Positions 50,591 through 61,545 of a stretch of 64,000 bases of DNA are shown piece after piece. Under the pieces are notes generated by a model. It made no database searches. It saw only the letters and a list, made by a program, of their open reading frames with translations, and was not told the origin of the DNA. The first letter of the stretch is position 1. Each line of letters begins with the position of its first letter. Source of the stretch: Bradyrhizobium sp. BRP22. GTDB lineage: Bacteria; Pseudomonadota; Alphaproteobacteria; Rhizobiales; Xanthobacteraceae. The stretch is from the NCBI RefSeq assembly GCF_020194175.1, contig NZ_JADYVX010000018.1:1-64000 (forward strand), read 5' to 3'. The translations under genes and the position numbers were made by a program.

Positions 50591-52858
50591 TCAGGCCGGT
50601 CCTTCTAGGGCTGACGGAGCTTCAGCAATGTGCAGAGCGGCGATCCAGGCTTGTCCGAGGCTCAAGCCACCGTCATTGGGCGGAGCCTGCCGTGGCAGCA
50701 GCGGCGTGAGGCCGGCTGCAATGCAGCCGCGCTGGATTTCGTCGGCGAGCACCGCATTCAGGAAGCAGCCGCCGCTCAGAACGACGCTGCCAACGCCGGT
50801 TGTCCGCGCCGCGCGCGCGACCCAGTCAACGCAGGCAGCTGCAAACGTTCCATGAAACAGCCCGGCTCCCTCCGTTGCGCCGATGTTGTCTGCAATCAAA
50901 CGCGCAAACAGCGGACGAAAGGACAGCACGCCGCTATCGATCATCCATCCCGCTTTGAGCACCGCAGTCCGCCGCACACGCGCCTCGAGCTTCATCGCCG
51001 CTTCGCCCTCATAGCTCTGCAAAGTCGCGACCCCCAACAACGCCGCCGCGGCGTCGAATAGCCGGCCGGCGCTGGTCGTGGTCGCCCCGCCGGCCTGATT
51101 GAGCAATAGCGACAGACGCTCGGCATGCGGCTGTGCTGCAAAACGCCGCCTGATTTCGTTTCCCCGCCCCAGCAACTGAAATATTGCGCTCGCCATCCGC
51201 CAGGGCTCACGGGCTGCACGATCTCCGCCAGGCATTGGCACGGGCGCGAGATGCCCCATGCGTCGAAAGCTGGCGCCTTCACACAACAATAGCTCCCCGC
51301 CCCAGTTGCCGCCGTCGGACCCATAGCCATAGCCGTCAAGCACAAGACCAAGCGTCGGGCCAGCAAGCCCATGCTCCGCGATGACGGCGGCAGCGTGCGC
51401 GTGGTGATGCTGGACAGCGACTAGCGCGCGGCCGCTTGCCTCCGCAAAGCGGGTGGCAGCCATGTCGGGATGCAGGTCATGGGCGATGACGACAGGATCG
51501 ACGTCGAGGATCGACATGAGGTGCCAGATTGTCTCGTCGAAGAAGCGGATGCCCTCGGCCGTATCGAGATCGCCGATGTGCTGAGACACGAAAGCCTCAC
51601 TGCCGCGCGTGACCGTGACGGTCGATTTCAGCGCGCCGCCAACGGCGAGCACGGGCGGCACAGATCTCGCCAACCGGATCGGTTCAGGGACATAGCCGCG
51701 GGCGCGACGAATGAATTGACGCTGCCCCGCCACTACCGCCAGCACGGAATCATCGGCGCGCGTCAGGATATCGCGATCATGGCTCACAATGAGATCGGCG
51801 ATGTCCCCGAGCCGCCGCAGCGCCTCGGCATTGTCGATCGGGAGGGGTTCGCCGCCCGGATTGGCACTGGTGCTGACAATGACCGCACCTTCCCTCCCAA
51901 GCCATGCACCCGCGGAACAGAGCCTGTGGAAGATGAGGTGATGGAGCGGGGCCATTGGCAGCATGACTCCCACGCGCGACAGGCCAGGCGCTACGGCGGG
52001 CGCTAGATTGTTGCGCGAACGCAAGAGAACGATCGGCCGAGCGACGGATTCGAGCAGTGCGAGCTCGTCAACACTCGCCTCCGCAATCTCGCTGACCTGC
52101 TCTGCTAGACGAATCATGACCGCGAACGGCTTCTGGTCGCGCTGCTTGTTCCTGCGCAATCGCTGCACGGCGTGTTGGTTGCGAGCGTCGCAAAGCAACT
52201 GGTAGCCGCCAACTCCTTTTATGCCGACGATTTGGCCGCTGGCGATTGCCGCGGCAATGTCGTTGACACCATGACTGAGCCGAGGACCACATGCCGGGCA
52301 CGCAATCGCTTCAGCGTGAAACCTCCGGCTCGCCGGATCGGCATATTCGCTCGCGCAGGCCGCACACATTGCAAACTCCCTCATTGCGGTGTTGCGGCGA
52401 TCGTAGGGAAGCCGTTCGGCGACAGTGTAGCGTGGGCCGCAATGGGAGCAGTTGATGAAGGGATAAAGGTAATAGCGGCTGTTCGGGTCGAACAACTCGT
52501 CGAGACATTGCTGGCATGTCGTGGTATCGGCGGCGATCCGCGTCGACACCCTTCCACTTTCGCTGGCGCGGATCGAAAAGTCTTTCGCCCCAAGCGCGCC
52601 GATTTCCTGAACGGACATGTGCTCGATGCGCGCCAGCGGAGGACTTTCGAGCGGCAAAGCGGTCATAAACTCGGACGTCCGGTCGCCCTCGATCTCGATT
52701 ATTACGCCATCGGGATCGTTCGCGACGAACCCGGTCAACCCGTAGCGCGTAGCGAGACCATAAACATACGGACGAAAGCCGACGCCCTGCACGGCGCCAC
52801 CGACGCGCACGCGCAGCCGCGTTCGATCGCGGATTATGGCATCGCCGCTCGCGCTCAT
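50591..52858 (-). CDS. hypF: Carbamoyltransferase HypF
   Basis: HypF, 755 residues, makes thiocarbamate on HypE from carbamoyl phosphate. Domains in order: acylphosphatase-like ([16 protein letters not shown], residues 15-100), two zinc fingers (CQQCLDELF with [17 protein letters not shown] with CPACGPRL, 100-190), YrdC-like (200-380) and a kinase-like domain ([15 protein letters not shown] and [15 protein letters not shown], near the end). The start at 52858 ([11 protein letters not shown]) overlaps the hypB stop by ATGA. Confidence 0.96.
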   Translation of the reverse strand: MSASGDAIIRDRTRLRVRVGGAVQGVGFRPYVYGLATRYGLTGFVANDPDGVIIEIEGDRTSEFMTALPLESPPLARIEHMSVQEIGALGAKDFSIRASESGRVSTRIAADTTTCQQCLDELFDPNSRYYLYPFINCSHCGPRYTVAERLPYDRRNTAMREFAMCAACASEYADPASRRFHAEAIACPACGPRLSHGVNDIAAAIASGQIVGIKGVGGYQLLCDARNQHAVQRLRRNKQRDQKPFAVMIRLAEQVSEIAEASVDELALLESVARPIVLLRSRNNLAPAVAPGLSRVGVMLPMAPLHHLIFHRLCSAGAWLGREGAVIVSTSANPGGEPLPIDNAEALRRLGDIADLIVSHDRDILTRADDSVLAVVAGQRQFIRRARGYVPEPIRLARSVPPVLAVGGALKSTVTVTRGSEAFVSQHIGDLDTAEGIRFFDETIWHLMSILDVDPVVIAHDLHPDMAATRFAEASGRALVAVQHHHAHAAAVIAEHGLAGPTLGLVLDGYGYGSDGGNWGGELLLCEGASFRRMGHLAPVPMPGGDRAAREPWRMASAIFQLLGRGNEIRRRFAAQPHAERLSLLLNQAGGATTTSAGRLFDAAAALLGVATLQSYEGEAAMKLEARVRRTAVLKAGWMIDSGVLSFRPLFARLIADNIGATEGAGLFHGTFAAACVDWVARAARTTGVGSVVLSGGCFLNAVLADEIQRGCIAAGLTPLLPRQAPPNDGGLSLGQAWIAALHIAEAPSALEGPA

Positions 52859-53811
52859 CGCATCGCGTCCTCGACTGAATGCCTGTGATGCGCTCCCTGC
52901 TCCCGGATCCAAGCGTAGAGCGCGGCAAAGCCATCGCCTGTACGCGCCGAAATGGTCAGCACCTCGATCTTCGGATTTATGCGTCTCGCATACTCGATGG
53001 TCTTGGCCAAATCGAACTCGAGAATCGGCGCCAGATCAATCTTGTTGATCAGCATCAGCGACGATGCGGCGAACATATCCGGATATTTGAGCGGCTTGTC
53101 TTCACCCTCGGCGGTCGAAAACACCACGATCTTACACGCCTCGCCAAGATCGAACCCCGCGGGACAGACCAGATTCCCGACATTCTCGATGAAGAGAATA
53201 CCCCCGCTGAGCGGCGGCAAGCGGTGAAAGGCCTGGGCGACCATCGCCGCATCGAGATGGCAGGCCTTCCCCGTATTGATCTGGATTGCGGGCGCGCCGG
53301 TCGCGCGAATGCGATAGGCATCGTTCGACGTCTGCTGGTCGCCCTCGATGACCCCAACCGGCCGCCTCCGCCTGAGCTCGGACACAGCGCGGACGAGCAG
53401 CGAGGTTTTGCCGGCGCCTGGACCGGAAACAAGATTAAACACGAGTAGGTCATCGGCCAGAAAGCGGGCGCGGTTTTCGGACGCGATTCTGTTGTTTTTG
53501 TAGAGGATGTCGCGCTCGATCTGAATGAGCCGCTCGTTGCTCATGCCCGCCACCTTCAAGCCGGCCGAATCGGCCCCGCAATCCACAAGCGCCCCTCCGC
53601 CATGAGCATGCGCGTTATTGTCTGTAACATGATAATGGCCGTCATGACGGAGGTGAGCATGATGCACATCCTTGCCACTATGCACATGATCATGCTGGTG
53701 ACCGTACTGATCATACGGAGGATCATGCTGATGGTCATCGGCTTGCGCACCTTGCCTGTGGACGTGTTCGATCGACGCCGTTCCTCCGCTGCAGCCACAT
53801 AAGGTACACAT
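52855..53811 (-). CDS. hypB: Nickel-handling GTPase HypB with histidine-rich domain
   Basis: HypB, 318 residues, inserts nickel into the hydrogenase large subunit with Hyp[11 protein letters not shown] at the N-terminus is the high-affinity nickel site. Residues 15-70 hold about 16 histidines (for example [10 protein letters not shown] and [12 protein letters not shown]), the nickel-storage stretch known from rhizobial HypB. The P-loop is SGPGAGKTS, and the other GTPase motifs follow ([24 protein letters not shown]). The start at 53811 overlaps the hypA stop by one base. Confidence 0.96.
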   Translation of the reverse strand: MCTLCGCSGGTASIEHVHRQGAQADDHQHDPPYDQYGHQHDHVHSGKDVHHAHLRHDGHYHVTDNNAHAHGGGALVDCGADSAGLKVAGMSNERLIQIERDILYKNNRIASENRARFLADDLLVFNLVSGPGAGKTSLLVRAVSELRRRRPVGVIEGDQQTSNDAYRIRATGAPAIQINTGKACHLDAAMVAQAFHRLPPLSGGILFIENVGNLVCPAGFDLGEACKIVVFSTAEGEDKPLKYPDMFAASSLMLINKIDLAPILEFDLAKTIEYARRINPKIEVLTISARTGDGFAALYAWIREQGAHHRHSVEDAMR

Positions 53812-54152
53812 CAGTCGACCTCCAGCTCTTTCACTCGCATCTCTTCGCCCGCTCTCACCTGCAGCTGATAGCTGCCGCAGCAGGGGCACGCCCAATAGCG
53901 CTGGGCAATCTCAACGCTCCTTGAACAGGCCATGCACCAGGCAGCGCCAGGCAATTCGACGATCTCGAGAGCCGCGCCATCGGCGATGGTCCCCGCGACA
54001 ACGGCCGGAAAGCAGAACTTCATCGCTTCGGGAGCGACATGGCTCAACGCTCCGATCTCCACAAACACGGTCCTTACCTTGGAAAATGATCGCCAGCGCG
54101 CCTCCTCCTCGACGATCTCGATGATGGCCTCACAAAGCGCAATTTCATGCAT
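53811..54152 (-). CDS. hypA: Nickel chaperone HypA
   Basis: HypA, 113 residues, brings nickel to HypB and the hydrogenase. [10 protein letters not shown] gives the nickel-binding Met-His-Glu N-terminus; the zinc site is formed by [10 protein letters not shown] and CPCCGSYQL. The ATG at 54152 is chosen because the MHE start is essential; a TTG two codons upstream is not. It overlaps the end of hupK by eight bases. Confidence 0.95.
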   Translation of the reverse strand: MHEIALCEAIIEIVEEEARWRSFSKVRTVFVEIGALSHVAPEAMKFCFPAVVAGTIADGAALEIVELPGAAWCMACSRSVEIAQRYWACPCCGSYQLQVRAGEEMRVKELEVD

Positions 54153-55245
54153 CGCCAACGTCGCGAAAATTGAGTGTGAAACCGACGCAAGGCTCGAACG
54201 ACGCGATCATCGCCCGAACCGCTCCCCGTCCCTGTTGTCTCGCCGTCAGTACCGCGCCCTCAAGGCTGCGGACAACCGGTCCGCGCGCATGGAAATTCCA
54301 CTCAGTCGGGGCGAGAAGTTCGAAGCGCGACATCTGGCCCTGGCGATCAAGCTCGACCGCGTGGTAAAGACGTCCCCTGGCGCATTCGACTGCGGCCGCA
54401 CCACGGCCCCGCCCGAGCCTGTAGCTTTCGACAATCCCATTCTCAGCTGGTTCAACATAAGCACTGGCCTGGAGCCAAGCGCACTCTCGGGCGATTTCCG
54501 CGATCCTCGCCTTCAGCCGCTCGGCCGGGCCCCATCGGACTGGCGAGAGCTGATCACGCATCATTTGACGCGCCCACGCACCTGTCTCGGGAATACGGCC
54601 CTCCAGGTCAGGGCGATGGCAAAATTCTGCGCCATCCGCGAGCAGCCGTTCAATGACGTCGCAGTCGTCGGCGACGGACAGAAACGAGTGCTGCATCTGC
54701 ACTAGGTTCAACGTGTTGTCTTCCTCGAGAGCCGCGATGCGACGCGCGAGTGGGCTAGCGAGCGTCGGCGCGCCGTCTTCGTCGGATATGCCAAGCGCTG
54801 CCAGCGCGCCCGCAACCCGTGCTGTTGCCCCGCGTCGAACCTGGCCGGCGCTGGGCTCTGTGCTGCCAAAAAGCATCGATACCCCATCCATCAGGGCACG
54901 GATCGCTGCGGCACTGGTGGTATCGAGCGCGAAGTGGCCGACAAGCAGGCTCCGCAGCAATTCCGCAAGCCGCTCTGCAACGATCAAGGCGATACGATGC
55001 TGCCGTGTCGCAATGCTGATCTCCTCGCCGCGGGCTGCCTCGCTCGCAGACAGGAATGCCACCTGGTGCGCGGCGGCACACAACGAGAAGATTCGAGGTA
55101 GCATGTTGAGCAATGACGCGGGCGGCCTGCCGGCGAACAGCCGCGACAATGGCGGCCGCGCCCGCGGCAGAATTTCGATCGCGGCAATTACGTTGCCAGC
55201 AAGCCGTACGGTAACATCGATCTGATTGCGTGCAGCGAGGCTCAT
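54145..55245 (-). CDS. hupK: Hydrogenase accessory protein HupK
   Basis: HupK, 366 residues, is a distant relative of hydrogenase large subunits needed for HupL maturation in rhizobia, perhaps as a scaffold during NiFe assembly. FSLCAAAHQVAFLSASEAA near residue 55 corresponds to the first metal-binding motif of large subunits, and FEPCVGFTLN near the C-terminus to the second, both in degenerate form. The start at 55245 overlaps the hupJ stop. Length is normal. Confidence 0.9.
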   Translation of the reverse strand: MSLAARNQIDVTVRLAGNVIAAIEILPRARPPLSRLFAGRPPASLLNMLPRIFSLCAAAHQVAFLSASEAARGEEISIATRQHRIALIVAERLAELLRSLLVGHFALDTTSAAAIRALMDGVSMLFGSTEPSAGQVRRGATARVAGALAALGISDEDGAPTLASPLARRIAALEEDNTLNLVQMQHSFLSVADDCDVIERLLADGAEFCHRPDLEGRIPETGAWARQMMRDQLSPVRWGPAERLKARIAEIARECAWLQASAYVEPAENGIVESYRLGRGRGAAAVECARGRLYHAVELDRQGQMSRFELLAPTEWNFHARGPVVRSLEGAVLTARQQGRGAVRAMIASFEPCVGFTLNFRDVGDA

Positions 55246-55445
55246 GCGCGAAGCTCGGTCAGTACACCCAGCAGAAAATGCCGGCGGTCGATCGAACTGA
55301 GGTGTGGCGCATCGCGGTCATGTGATGCCGCGCGGTTGGGCGGAGACATCAGCGCCGCGAGCGCTAGTTCGGCGGTCGCGCGAGCGGACACCATATCCTC
55401 GAACTCAAGCATGGGCGAGAACAGTGAGTAGCTTCTCGAAGCGCA
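55242..55445 (-). pseudogene. hupJ: hupJ remnant (C-terminal third only)
   Basis: In the frame ending at 55242 the minus strand encodes RSYSLFSPMLEFEDMVSA, then ATAELALAALMSPPN and SIDRRHFLLGVLTELRA. This is the ending of HupJ/HybE-type hydrogenase chaperones, whose C-terminus has an SLFSPM-F-F block. The first part (about 100 residues) is missing and the frame meets a stop at the hupH end (55446). The rubredoxin gene hupI, normally between hupH and hupJ, is also gone, so one deletion removed hupI and most of hupJ. Confidence 0.82.
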
Positions 55446-56320
55446 TCATTCGAAGTAGGCTTTGATGATTTCTTGAAGGCGTTCGGCGGAATCCCACAAA
55501 TCCTCCTCGGCAGCGAGCGCAACGGTCGGCACGCCCCCGACCTCCAGCGTATCCAGAATGATCGTGTCCATGACATTGAAGAACTGCACGGACCAGACGT
55601 TCCGGATGCCTGTTGCAAGCACTCGGCAGGTCCCATAACCGCGTGAGATGAGCTGGATCGGCCCGTTGCCGACGCTTTGCTGCAGAAATGCCAGGTCGAC
55701 CGGGCTCATCGGCAGCAGGGTGAAATTAATGATCTGCGAGCGCATACCCGGTCGCCAGGTCAGCGCCCGCTCGCGGATTTCCGCGAGCACTGGCAGCACG
55801 TTCATTGCGCCGTCTGGGGCCGCGCCGATTAGGAGATCGCTCAACGTGAGGTCGTTAGCGGCGCGCCGCACGATCTGCGGGATCGCGCCCACCTCGACAT
55901 ATTCGTGTACGGCGTCCGTCTCGATACGCACACGCCAGATTCCCGCAAGTGCCGATTCCTGGATTTGCGCCACAGAGCCACACGGCGACGCAACGACGCC
56001 GACGATCTCGCCTTCCCCAAGCACGTCCGCGATCAGCTTACGCTCGAGATCGGTGAGATTGCCGAGCCTAAACAGCCGCGTCGGCACCTCGCGCCGCTGG
56101 CCGGCAGCGGCAGCGGCGACGGAGGACAACAGCGCGATGGCCTTCGGACAGTTCCTTACGAGCTCAACGCCATTGAGCGAAGCGGGTTTTGCGACCGCAC
56201 CTGCGGCCGTCAGCGAGCTATGGACGAGACTTTCCTCGATCATCGGAAAAACGCTCACCGGCTGCTCAGCGCTGTCGGGCGCCCCCACCCAAAAACCTGT
56301 TTCGTGATACGACGTTCCAT
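55446..56320 (-). CDS. hupH: Hydrogenase accessory protein HupH (start unclear)
   Basis: The product (about 290 residues) reads [20 protein letters not shown], then [39 protein letters not shown] and [21 protein letters not shown], all typical of HupH/HyaF, an accessory protein in maturation of the small-subunit/complex. No in-frame ATG precedes GFWVG. The ATG at 56320 that fits the position is one base out of frame, so the start may be mutated, or a GTG (GTG-GGG-GCG, at VGAPD) is used. Start coordinate is therefore provisional. Confidence 0.75.
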
Positions 56321-56326
56321 TGTGTG

Positions 56327-56743
56327 CTAGGGGGCTGACGCTTTGAGGACGGACGTGCCATTGGTTCGCGAGCGGCCAATGAGCTTCGACATGCGATCGA
56401 CATCGATCTGCTGATCTCGGCATTCAAGCCAAGCGTCTCGCGCTGGCGGGAAGGGTCGGCGCCTCGGCTGGACGCTCACGCCGAACCGCCGGTCCAGCTC
56501 GCCTTCAGCGTCGCGCACGATCACCGCTCCGACCAGGCGCCCGTGAAGTGTTTCGATCAGTTCAGGAAGCAAGATTGGGCTGCCGATCGCCTGGGGGCAA
56601 GGTGCGGAACTGCCGTCCGACAACAGCACCACGACGAGCCTCCCTTGGGCATCGGCCGCAGCCAAACCGATAGCGGCGTTTGCGGTCCCTAGCTCAGACG
56701 GACGCAGCCGCGTCAGATCACGTTTCTCTGGCTGGAACTCCAT
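56327..56743 (-). CDS. hupG: Hydrogenase accessory protein HupG (HyaE-like)
   Basis: A 138-residue thioredoxin-fold protein of the HupG/HyaE family, a chaperone for the hydrogenase small subunit. [36 protein letters not shown] and [18 protein letters not shown] align with the family core. After that the expected segment (a [12 protein letters not shown]-like stretch) is in another frame and the usual frame resumes at [11 protein letters not shown], so two compensating indels may have changed residues 95-115. The start at 56743 follows GAGAGG. Confidence 0.75.
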   Translation of the reverse strand: MEFQPEKRDLTRLRPSELGTANAAIGLAAADAQGRLVVVLLSDGSSAPCPQAIGSPILLPELIETLHGRLVGAVIVRDAEGELDRRFGVSVQPRRRPFPPARDAWLECRDQQIDVDRMSKLIGRSRTNGTSVLKASAP

Positions 56744-56941
56744 CAGCCGCCTCTCTGATTGTCGATGGTTCTGCTGGACGAGATATTAGCAAGGCATGTG
56801 CCAATCGTTGTCCTTCGCATCGCGTTCGCGCTCGGATCAGCAGTGCAACGCCAATTGACTTATTACGCGCAACGCTTTTCGGCAGGAAATTTGGTTTGCG
56901 TGGACGCATGGGCAATGGCAATACCCGCAAGCAGCATCAGG

Positions 56942-57232
56942 CTAACGCAGATGGTCGGGCAGTTGCGGCTCGGGACCGATCAAGTCCGCAAAGAAGCGGC
57001 CGCAATCGTGATCATTGAGGGCCGCATTAACGCCGTCGAGCGCGTCCGCGATCAGCCGCGCTTCGTCATCATCCAAGAGGCGCACCGCGGTATCGATATG
57101 GACAAGAACTTTGGCGCCGACCGGCGGCTCGGACAGCAGCATCACTGAGACGCGCCGCTGTTCATTGCCATACTCGCAAAGAGCCGACATGCCGTCGGTC
57201 TCAACAATGGTCATTGGCAAGCCAAGGCACAT
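56942..57232 (-). CDS. hupF: HypC-like hydrogenase chaperone HupF
   Basis: HupF, 96 residues, starts MCLGLPMTIVE with the functional N-terminal cysteine and contains GAKVLVHIDTAVRLLDDDEA, like HypC but with a longer C-terminus. HupF protects the large subunit precursor, including in the presence of oxygen. The start at 57232 is taken from the MCLG motif. About 200 bases without a gene lie between it and hupG; HupE is absent. Confidence 0.92.
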   Translation of the reverse strand: MCLGLPMTIVETDGMSALCEYGNEQRRVSVMLLSEPPVGAKVLVHIDTAVRLLDDDEARLIADALDGVNAALNDHDCGRFFADLIGPEPQLPDHLR

Positions 57233-57248
57233 GGTAATCCGCGAGCCG

Positions 57249-57839
57249 CTAAATTGGTCGCCCCCTCGCCTCATAGTTCGCATGATCTATATCATTCGCG
57301 AGCAGGCGCTCCCGCTCCGGCAGCGGCACGGTCCGCTGTTTTGCCGGAGAACCCCAGTGCGCCAGCAATTTGCAAGCAAGTTCGATCGCAGGTGCAATCT
57401 GAGTACGCACCGGAGCGGTCAGCGGCCCGCCCCAATCCTCCAGATCAAGCGGCTGACAGCCGATCAGAGCCAGCTCTCGCGGGCAGCGGCCAAGCAGGTC
57501 GGCCGCACTTAGGACCTCCTGGAAACCGGTCTGATGCAGGCTCATCTTTTTGGCGCCGGTGAATTTCGGCACCTCGTCATCTCGCACGAGCTTCAAATGC
57601 CCGGGCGCGAGTCCATAATCGATGGCATCGAACACGATCAGGCAATCGGCCTCCTCGAGAAAATTCACAAGGTAGAGCCCCTGCGTGCCGCCGTCGAGGA
57701 TTGTGACGTTATTAGGCACGGCATAATGGTGATGGAACTGCTCCACTGCTCGCACGCCGAACCCCTCATCGGCCCAGAGGATATTGCCGATGCCGAGCAC
57801 CAGGATTCGCTTCGTGTTCTCCGGAGTTAGGATCTGCAT
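57249..57839 (-). CDS. hupD: Hydrogenase maturation protease HupD
   Basis: HupD, 196 residues, removes the C-terminal peptide of HupL after nickel insertion. ILVLGIGNILWADEGFGVR contains the nickel-binding glutamate, VFDAIDYGLAPG the aspartate and MSLHQTGFQEVLSAADL the histidine. It starts seven bases after hupC ends. Its likely cleavage site in HupL is after H582. Confidence 0.95.
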   Translation of the reverse strand: MQILTPENTKRILVLGIGNILWADEGFGVRAVEQFHHHYAVPNNVTILDGGTQGLYLVNFLEEADCLIVFDAIDYGLAPGHLKLVRDDEVPKFTGAKKMSLHQTGFQEVLSAADLLGRCPRELALIGCQPLDLEDWGGPLTAPVRTQIAPAIELACKLLAHWGSPAKQRTVPLPERERLLANDIDHANYEARGRPI

Positions 57840-57845
57840 CGCCCA

Positions 57846-58583
57846 TCAGTCGCGGAACTCGCGCTGGCCCGAAATCATGGAGGAGATGATGCTCTGGCGG
57901 GACACGATGTCTTCGCGAACGGCCGTATAGATGTGGACGAGCGCGAACGTCACGATGACCCACAGACCGAGATGATGCCAGGTGTGGACGTCCTGGCTGT
58001 TCGGCCAAATCGAAAACGCCCAGCCGAACAGCTCGTATTGCCAGCTGTCGTTTCCGGCTCCCTGCGCGTACAGTGCAACGCCGGTGACGATCATAGACGA
58101 AATCGTCAGCGTAAACATGAAGAACATCGTGAGCTGGGCTAGCGGATTATGTCCGACGCGTTCCTTAGGCTTGGCCGCAATGAGAGCGTACCAGCGGATC
58201 TCATGCCATATCCCGCCCCAATAGCTCTTCCGCCAGAGCGGCACGTAGAAAATCTGCTTGGCGGCCGGGTTGCCTATGAACGCCCAATACATGCGCAAGA
58301 GAAAGCCGAGCGTGAGCACATACCCTGCGGAGAAATGCGCAAAGCGGATATAGCCGAACAGGAAATTGTCGCTCGCCTGTCCCGGCATGGTCGGTATTCC
58401 TGTGCCGATGAAATAACCGGTGAGAGCCAAAACCAGGATAGCGGCAGCATTGATCCAATGCCACAGCCGCACTGGAGCCTCATAGACGTAGACGACGTCA
58501 CGCTCGACACTGCGGCCGGTGCTTACCGCGTTGGGGGCTACAGCGGCGGCTAGCGCTCGCGGTGATTTGTCTTGCAACGCCAC
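57846..58583 (-). CDS. hupC: Hydrogenase b-type cytochrome HupC
   Basis: HupC, about 245 residues, is the membrane cytochrome b that anchors HupSL and passes electrons to the quinone pool. Four membrane helices are visible (INAAAILVLALTGYFIGTG; FAHFSAGYVLTLGFLLRMYW; LTMFFMFTLTISSMIVTGVALY; HHLGLWVIVTFALVHIYTA) with haem-ligand histidines. The longer frame overlaps hupL, so the start is probably the GTG at 58583 (VALQDKSPRA) or the TTG at 58577, which is better spaced from the GGGAGG just before it. Confidence 0.9.
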   Translation of the reverse strand: MALQDKSPRALAAAVAPNAVSTGRSVERDVVYVYEAPVRLWHWINAAAILVLALTGYFIGTGIPTMPGQASDNFLFGYIRFAHFSAGYVLTLGFLLRMYWAFIGNPAAKQIFYVPLWRKSYWGGIWHEIRWYALIAAKPKERVGHNPLAQLTMFFMFTLTISSMIVTGVALYAQGAGNDSWQYELFGWAFSIWPNSQDVHTWHHLGLWVIVTFALVHIYTAVREDIVSRQSIISSMISGQREFRD

Positions 58584-58587
58584 CTCC

Positions 58588-60381
58588 CTACCGGACCTTG
58601 ACCGTTGCCAGTTCCTGGCCATCCGGTCCCATCACGTGGGTCGCGCAGGCAAGGCATGGATCAAAGGAATGGATCGTGCGCAGGATTTCAAGCGGCTTCT
58701 CCGGATCAGCCATCGGCGTATCCATCAGCGAGGCCTCAAATGCACCGATGTTGCCGTTGGGATCACGCGGGGAGCCATTCCACGTCGTTGGCACGACGCA
58801 CTGGTAGTTGTCGATCTTGGCCTCCTTGATCTTGATCCAGTGCGCGAGCGCACCACGCGGCGCCTCGGTGAAACCGTAGCCTTTGGCTTGCTTCGGCCAG
58901 CTCTCCGGCTTCCATCTATCGACGTTGGCGGTAGCGGTATCACCCGCCTTGATTTGCGCCATAAGCTTATGCTGGAAATAGCGCATCTGGTGCGCGGCCC
59001 ACTGGCATTCGAGCGCGCGCGCCGCGGTGCGGCCTAGCGTTGAGAAGAGCGCAGCAAAGGGAAGGTCGACTGTCTTCAGCAGCTGGTCCGCCGGCTCCTT
59101 GAACTCCGCTTTGCCTTGTGCGTAACCTACGATGCATCGCGCCAGCGGCCCCACCTCTACGGCGTTGCCGCGCCAGCGCGGCGTCTTGATCCAGGAGTAT
59201 TTTCCGCCTTCGTCGAGTTCCTTGATGTTGGTCCTTGTGCCTTTGACCTTGGGCCCGAGCTGGAAGTTCGGCTCGGTCACACCATCCCAGGGATGCAGTC
59301 CCCTGGTTTCGTCGGGATATTTGTACCAGGAATGGCCGACGAACTCCTGGATCTGTTCGGGATCGCCGTGATCGATCGGCAGCACTTCCCTGAGATTGCC
59401 ATTGAGGATCACGCCGTGTGGCAGCTTCAGGCTTTTTGCGGAATAGTCATTGGCGTTCTCGGGAATGTCGCCATAGGACATCACGCTCTTGCCCGACAAA
59501 CCGCCCCCATAGAGCCAGTCCTTGTAGAACGAACTAATCGCGACAACGTCGGGTAGATAAACCTGCTCGACGAATTCGATCGAGCGGTCGATGATCGAGG
59601 ACACTAGGTTGAGCCGCTCCATGTTCACGGCGCCCACCGCACCGGTGCCGTCGACGTTGATGGCACAGGCCACGCCACCAACCAGCCAGTTCGGATGCGG
59701 GTTCTTGCCGCCATAGACGGCGTGAATCTTAACGACGTCCTTCTGGAAGTCGAGCGCTTCCAGATAATGCGCCACGGCCATCAAGTTCGCTTCCGGAGGA
59801 AGCTTGTAGGCTGGATGCCCCCAATAGCCATTCCTGAACGGGCCGAGCTGCCCTGATTCCATGAACTTGGTGAGCCTGATCTGCAGATGCTTGAAATAGC
59901 CTGGAGATGACAGTGGCCACGACGAGATCGACTGCGCCAACGCAGAGGTCGCCTTGGGATCGGCGTTGAGGGCGGAAATCATGTCCACCCAATCCAGCGC
60001 GTGCAGATGATAGAAGTGCACAATATGATCGTGCACCTGCAGGCAGAGCTGCATGATATTGCGGATCGAATTGGCATTATCCGGAATGGTGATGCCCAGC
60101 GCGTTCTCCACCGCGCGGACCGAGGTGAGCGCATGGGTGCCGGTGCAGACGCCGCAAATCCGCCCGGTGAACGCCCAAGCATCACGAGGATCGCGTCCAC
60201 GCAGGATCGTCTCGATGCCGCGCCACATAGTCCCGGACGAGACCGCGTTGCGGATCACATTGTTGGAATCGAGATTGACCTCAACGCGGAGGTGGCCCTC
60301 GACCCGGGTCAGGGGATCGACGACAATGCGTTTGCCTGAATCATCGAGCTTGAATCCATTGGGTGTCTGGGTGCCCATCAT
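58588..60381 (-). CDS. hupL: Uptake [NiFe] hydrogenase large subunit
   Basis: HupL, 597 residues, holds the NiFe active site that oxidises hydrogen. The L1 motif is [10 protein letters not shown] (C76, C79); the L2 motif is DPCLACATH (C576, C579), followed by 15 residues that HupD should remove after H582. The sequence is very close to the Bradyrhizobium HupL I remember (for example [18 protein letters not shown] and [19 protein letters not shown]). The start may be the first or second ATG (60381 or 60378). It follows hupS by 19 bases. Confidence 0.97.
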   Translation of the reverse strand: MMGTQTPNGFKLDDSGKRIVVDPLTRVEGHLRVEVNLDSNNVIRNAVSSGTMWRGIETILRGRDPRDAWAFTGRICGVCTGTHALTSVRAVENALGITIPDNANSIRNIMQLCLQVHDHIVHFYHLHALDWVDMISALNADPKATSALAQSISSWPLSSPGYFKHLQIRLTKFMESGQLGPFRNGYWGHPAYKLPPEANLMAVAHYLEALDFQKDVVKIHAVYGGKNPHPNWLVGGVACAINVDGTGAVGAVNMERLNLVSSIIDRSIEFVEQVYLPDVVAISSFYKDWLYGGGLSGKSVMSYGDIPENANDYSAKSLKLPHGVILNGNLREVLPIDHGDPEQIQEFVGHSWYKYPDETRGLHPWDGVTEPNFQLGPKVKGTRTNIKELDEGGKYSWIKTPRWRGNAVEVGPLARCIVGYAQGKAEFKEPADQLLKTVDLPFAALFSTLGRTAARALECQWAAHQMRYFQHKLMAQIKAGDTATANVDRWKPESWPKQAKGYGFTEAPRGALAHWIKIKEAKIDNYQCVVPTTWNGSPRDPNGNIGAFEASLMDTPMADPEKPLEILRTIHSFDPCLACATHVMGPDGQELATVKVR

Positions 60382-60400
60382 TGGTCTCCCCTGAATGCGG

Positions 60401-61480
60401 TTATTCTTCTTGAGCTGGACGAACTGGTTTACGGCTCAGCCGCTTTGCGGCCGTGAGCGCCGCATGCGCGGCAATGGCTAGGCCGACTGCGCCAGCAGCG
60501 GCCATACCGACCTGATCAGCGTTCTTCTCGACCCCGAACTGTTTGATAGCCGAGAGTCGATCGTAAACTGAGCACTTGTCCCAGAACCCGTCTTCGGAAC
60601 AGCCCAAGCAGCCGTGCCCGGATTGGATCGGGAAGGAGACGCCGCCGTTCCACCGAACGGCCGAACAGGCATTATAGGTGGTCGGCCCCTTGCAGCCCAT
60701 CTTGTAGAGGCAATAGCCCTTGCGCGCGGACTCGTCATCCCACTCCTCGACAAACTGGCCGGCGTCGAAGTGAGGACGCCGATAGCACTTGTCGTGGATA
60801 CGCTGGGAATAGAACATCTTCGGACGCCCTTGGCGGTCGAGCTCGGGAAGCTTTCCGAACGTAGTGATGAAGGTCAGCAGGGCCGTCATGACCTCGGCGA
60901 TGGGCGGGCAGCCGGGCACCTTAATGATCGTTTTGTTTGTGATCACCTTGTCTATCGGCGTCGCGCGAGTCGGGTTCGGCTTAGCAGCCTGCACGCATCC
61001 CCACGACGCACAAGTGCCCCAAGCGATGATCGCCATGGCATCTTCCGCCATCGCCGTGAGCTTTTCGACGAACGGCTTGCCACCAACAATGCAGAACATG
61101 CCGCCTTCGTTCACCGGCGGATTGCCCTCAACGGCAAGCACATACTGGCCTTTGTACTTGGTGCGCGTCTCCTCGAGAATGGCTTCGGCCTGATGTCCTG
61201 CCGCCGCCATGATTGGATCGTCATAATCCAGCGAGATCATCGACAGCACTACGTCCTTGACGAGCGGATGGGCCGAGCGGATGAAGCTTTCAGAGCAGCA
61301 GGTGCATTCGAGCCCATGCATCCAGATCACGGGAACACGCGGTTTGGTCTCCAGTGCGTTCGCAATATCGCTTGCAGCGAGCGGACTGAGCCCTAGGCTC
61401 ATTGCTGTCAAACTGCAGAACTTGTGGAAACTGCGACGCGTGATGCCCTGGCGTCTGATCACGCCGTAAAACGTTTCCAT
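60401..61480 (-). CDS. hupS: Uptake [NiFe] hydrogenase small subunit
   Basis: HupS, 359 residues, carries three Fe-S clusters that pass electrons from the NiFe site. The N-terminal [15 protein letters not shown] is a Tat signal, so the HupSL dimer is exported folded. Cluster cysteines are in [49 protein letters not shown] and [16 protein letters not shown]-terminal hydrophobic helix ([19 protein letters not shown]) anchors it to HupC. The start at 61480 ([12 protein letters not shown]) is preferred to a form eight residues longer. Confidence 0.96.
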   Translation of the reverse strand: METFYGVIRRQGITRRSFHKFCSLTAMSLGLSPLAASDIANALETKPRVPVIWMHGLECTCCSESFIRSAHPLVKDVVLSMISLDYDDPIMAAAGHQAEAILEETRTKYKGQYVLAVEGNPPVNEGGMFCIVGGKPFVEKLTAMAEDAMAIIAWGTCASWGCVQAAKPNPTRATPIDKVITNKTIIKVPGCPPIAEVMTALLTFITTFGKLPELDRQGRPKMFYSQRIHDKCYRRPHFDAGQFVEEWDDESARKGYCLYKMGCKGPTTYNACSAVRWNGGVSFPIQSGHGCLGCSEDGFWDKCSVYDRLSAIKQFGVEKNADQVGMAAAGAVGLAIAAHAALTAAKRLSRKPVRPAQEE

Positions 61481-61545
61481 TGTCCCACCCACCGGCCCTT
61501 CCATACAGTCTGTTCTCGGCTACGACGAGTTGCTGACGTTCGGAT

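Noticed and set aside
53602-53802. Methionine-rich plus-strand frame that looks like a membrane peptide
   Set aside because: It is the complement of the histidine codons of HypB (CAT read as ATG).
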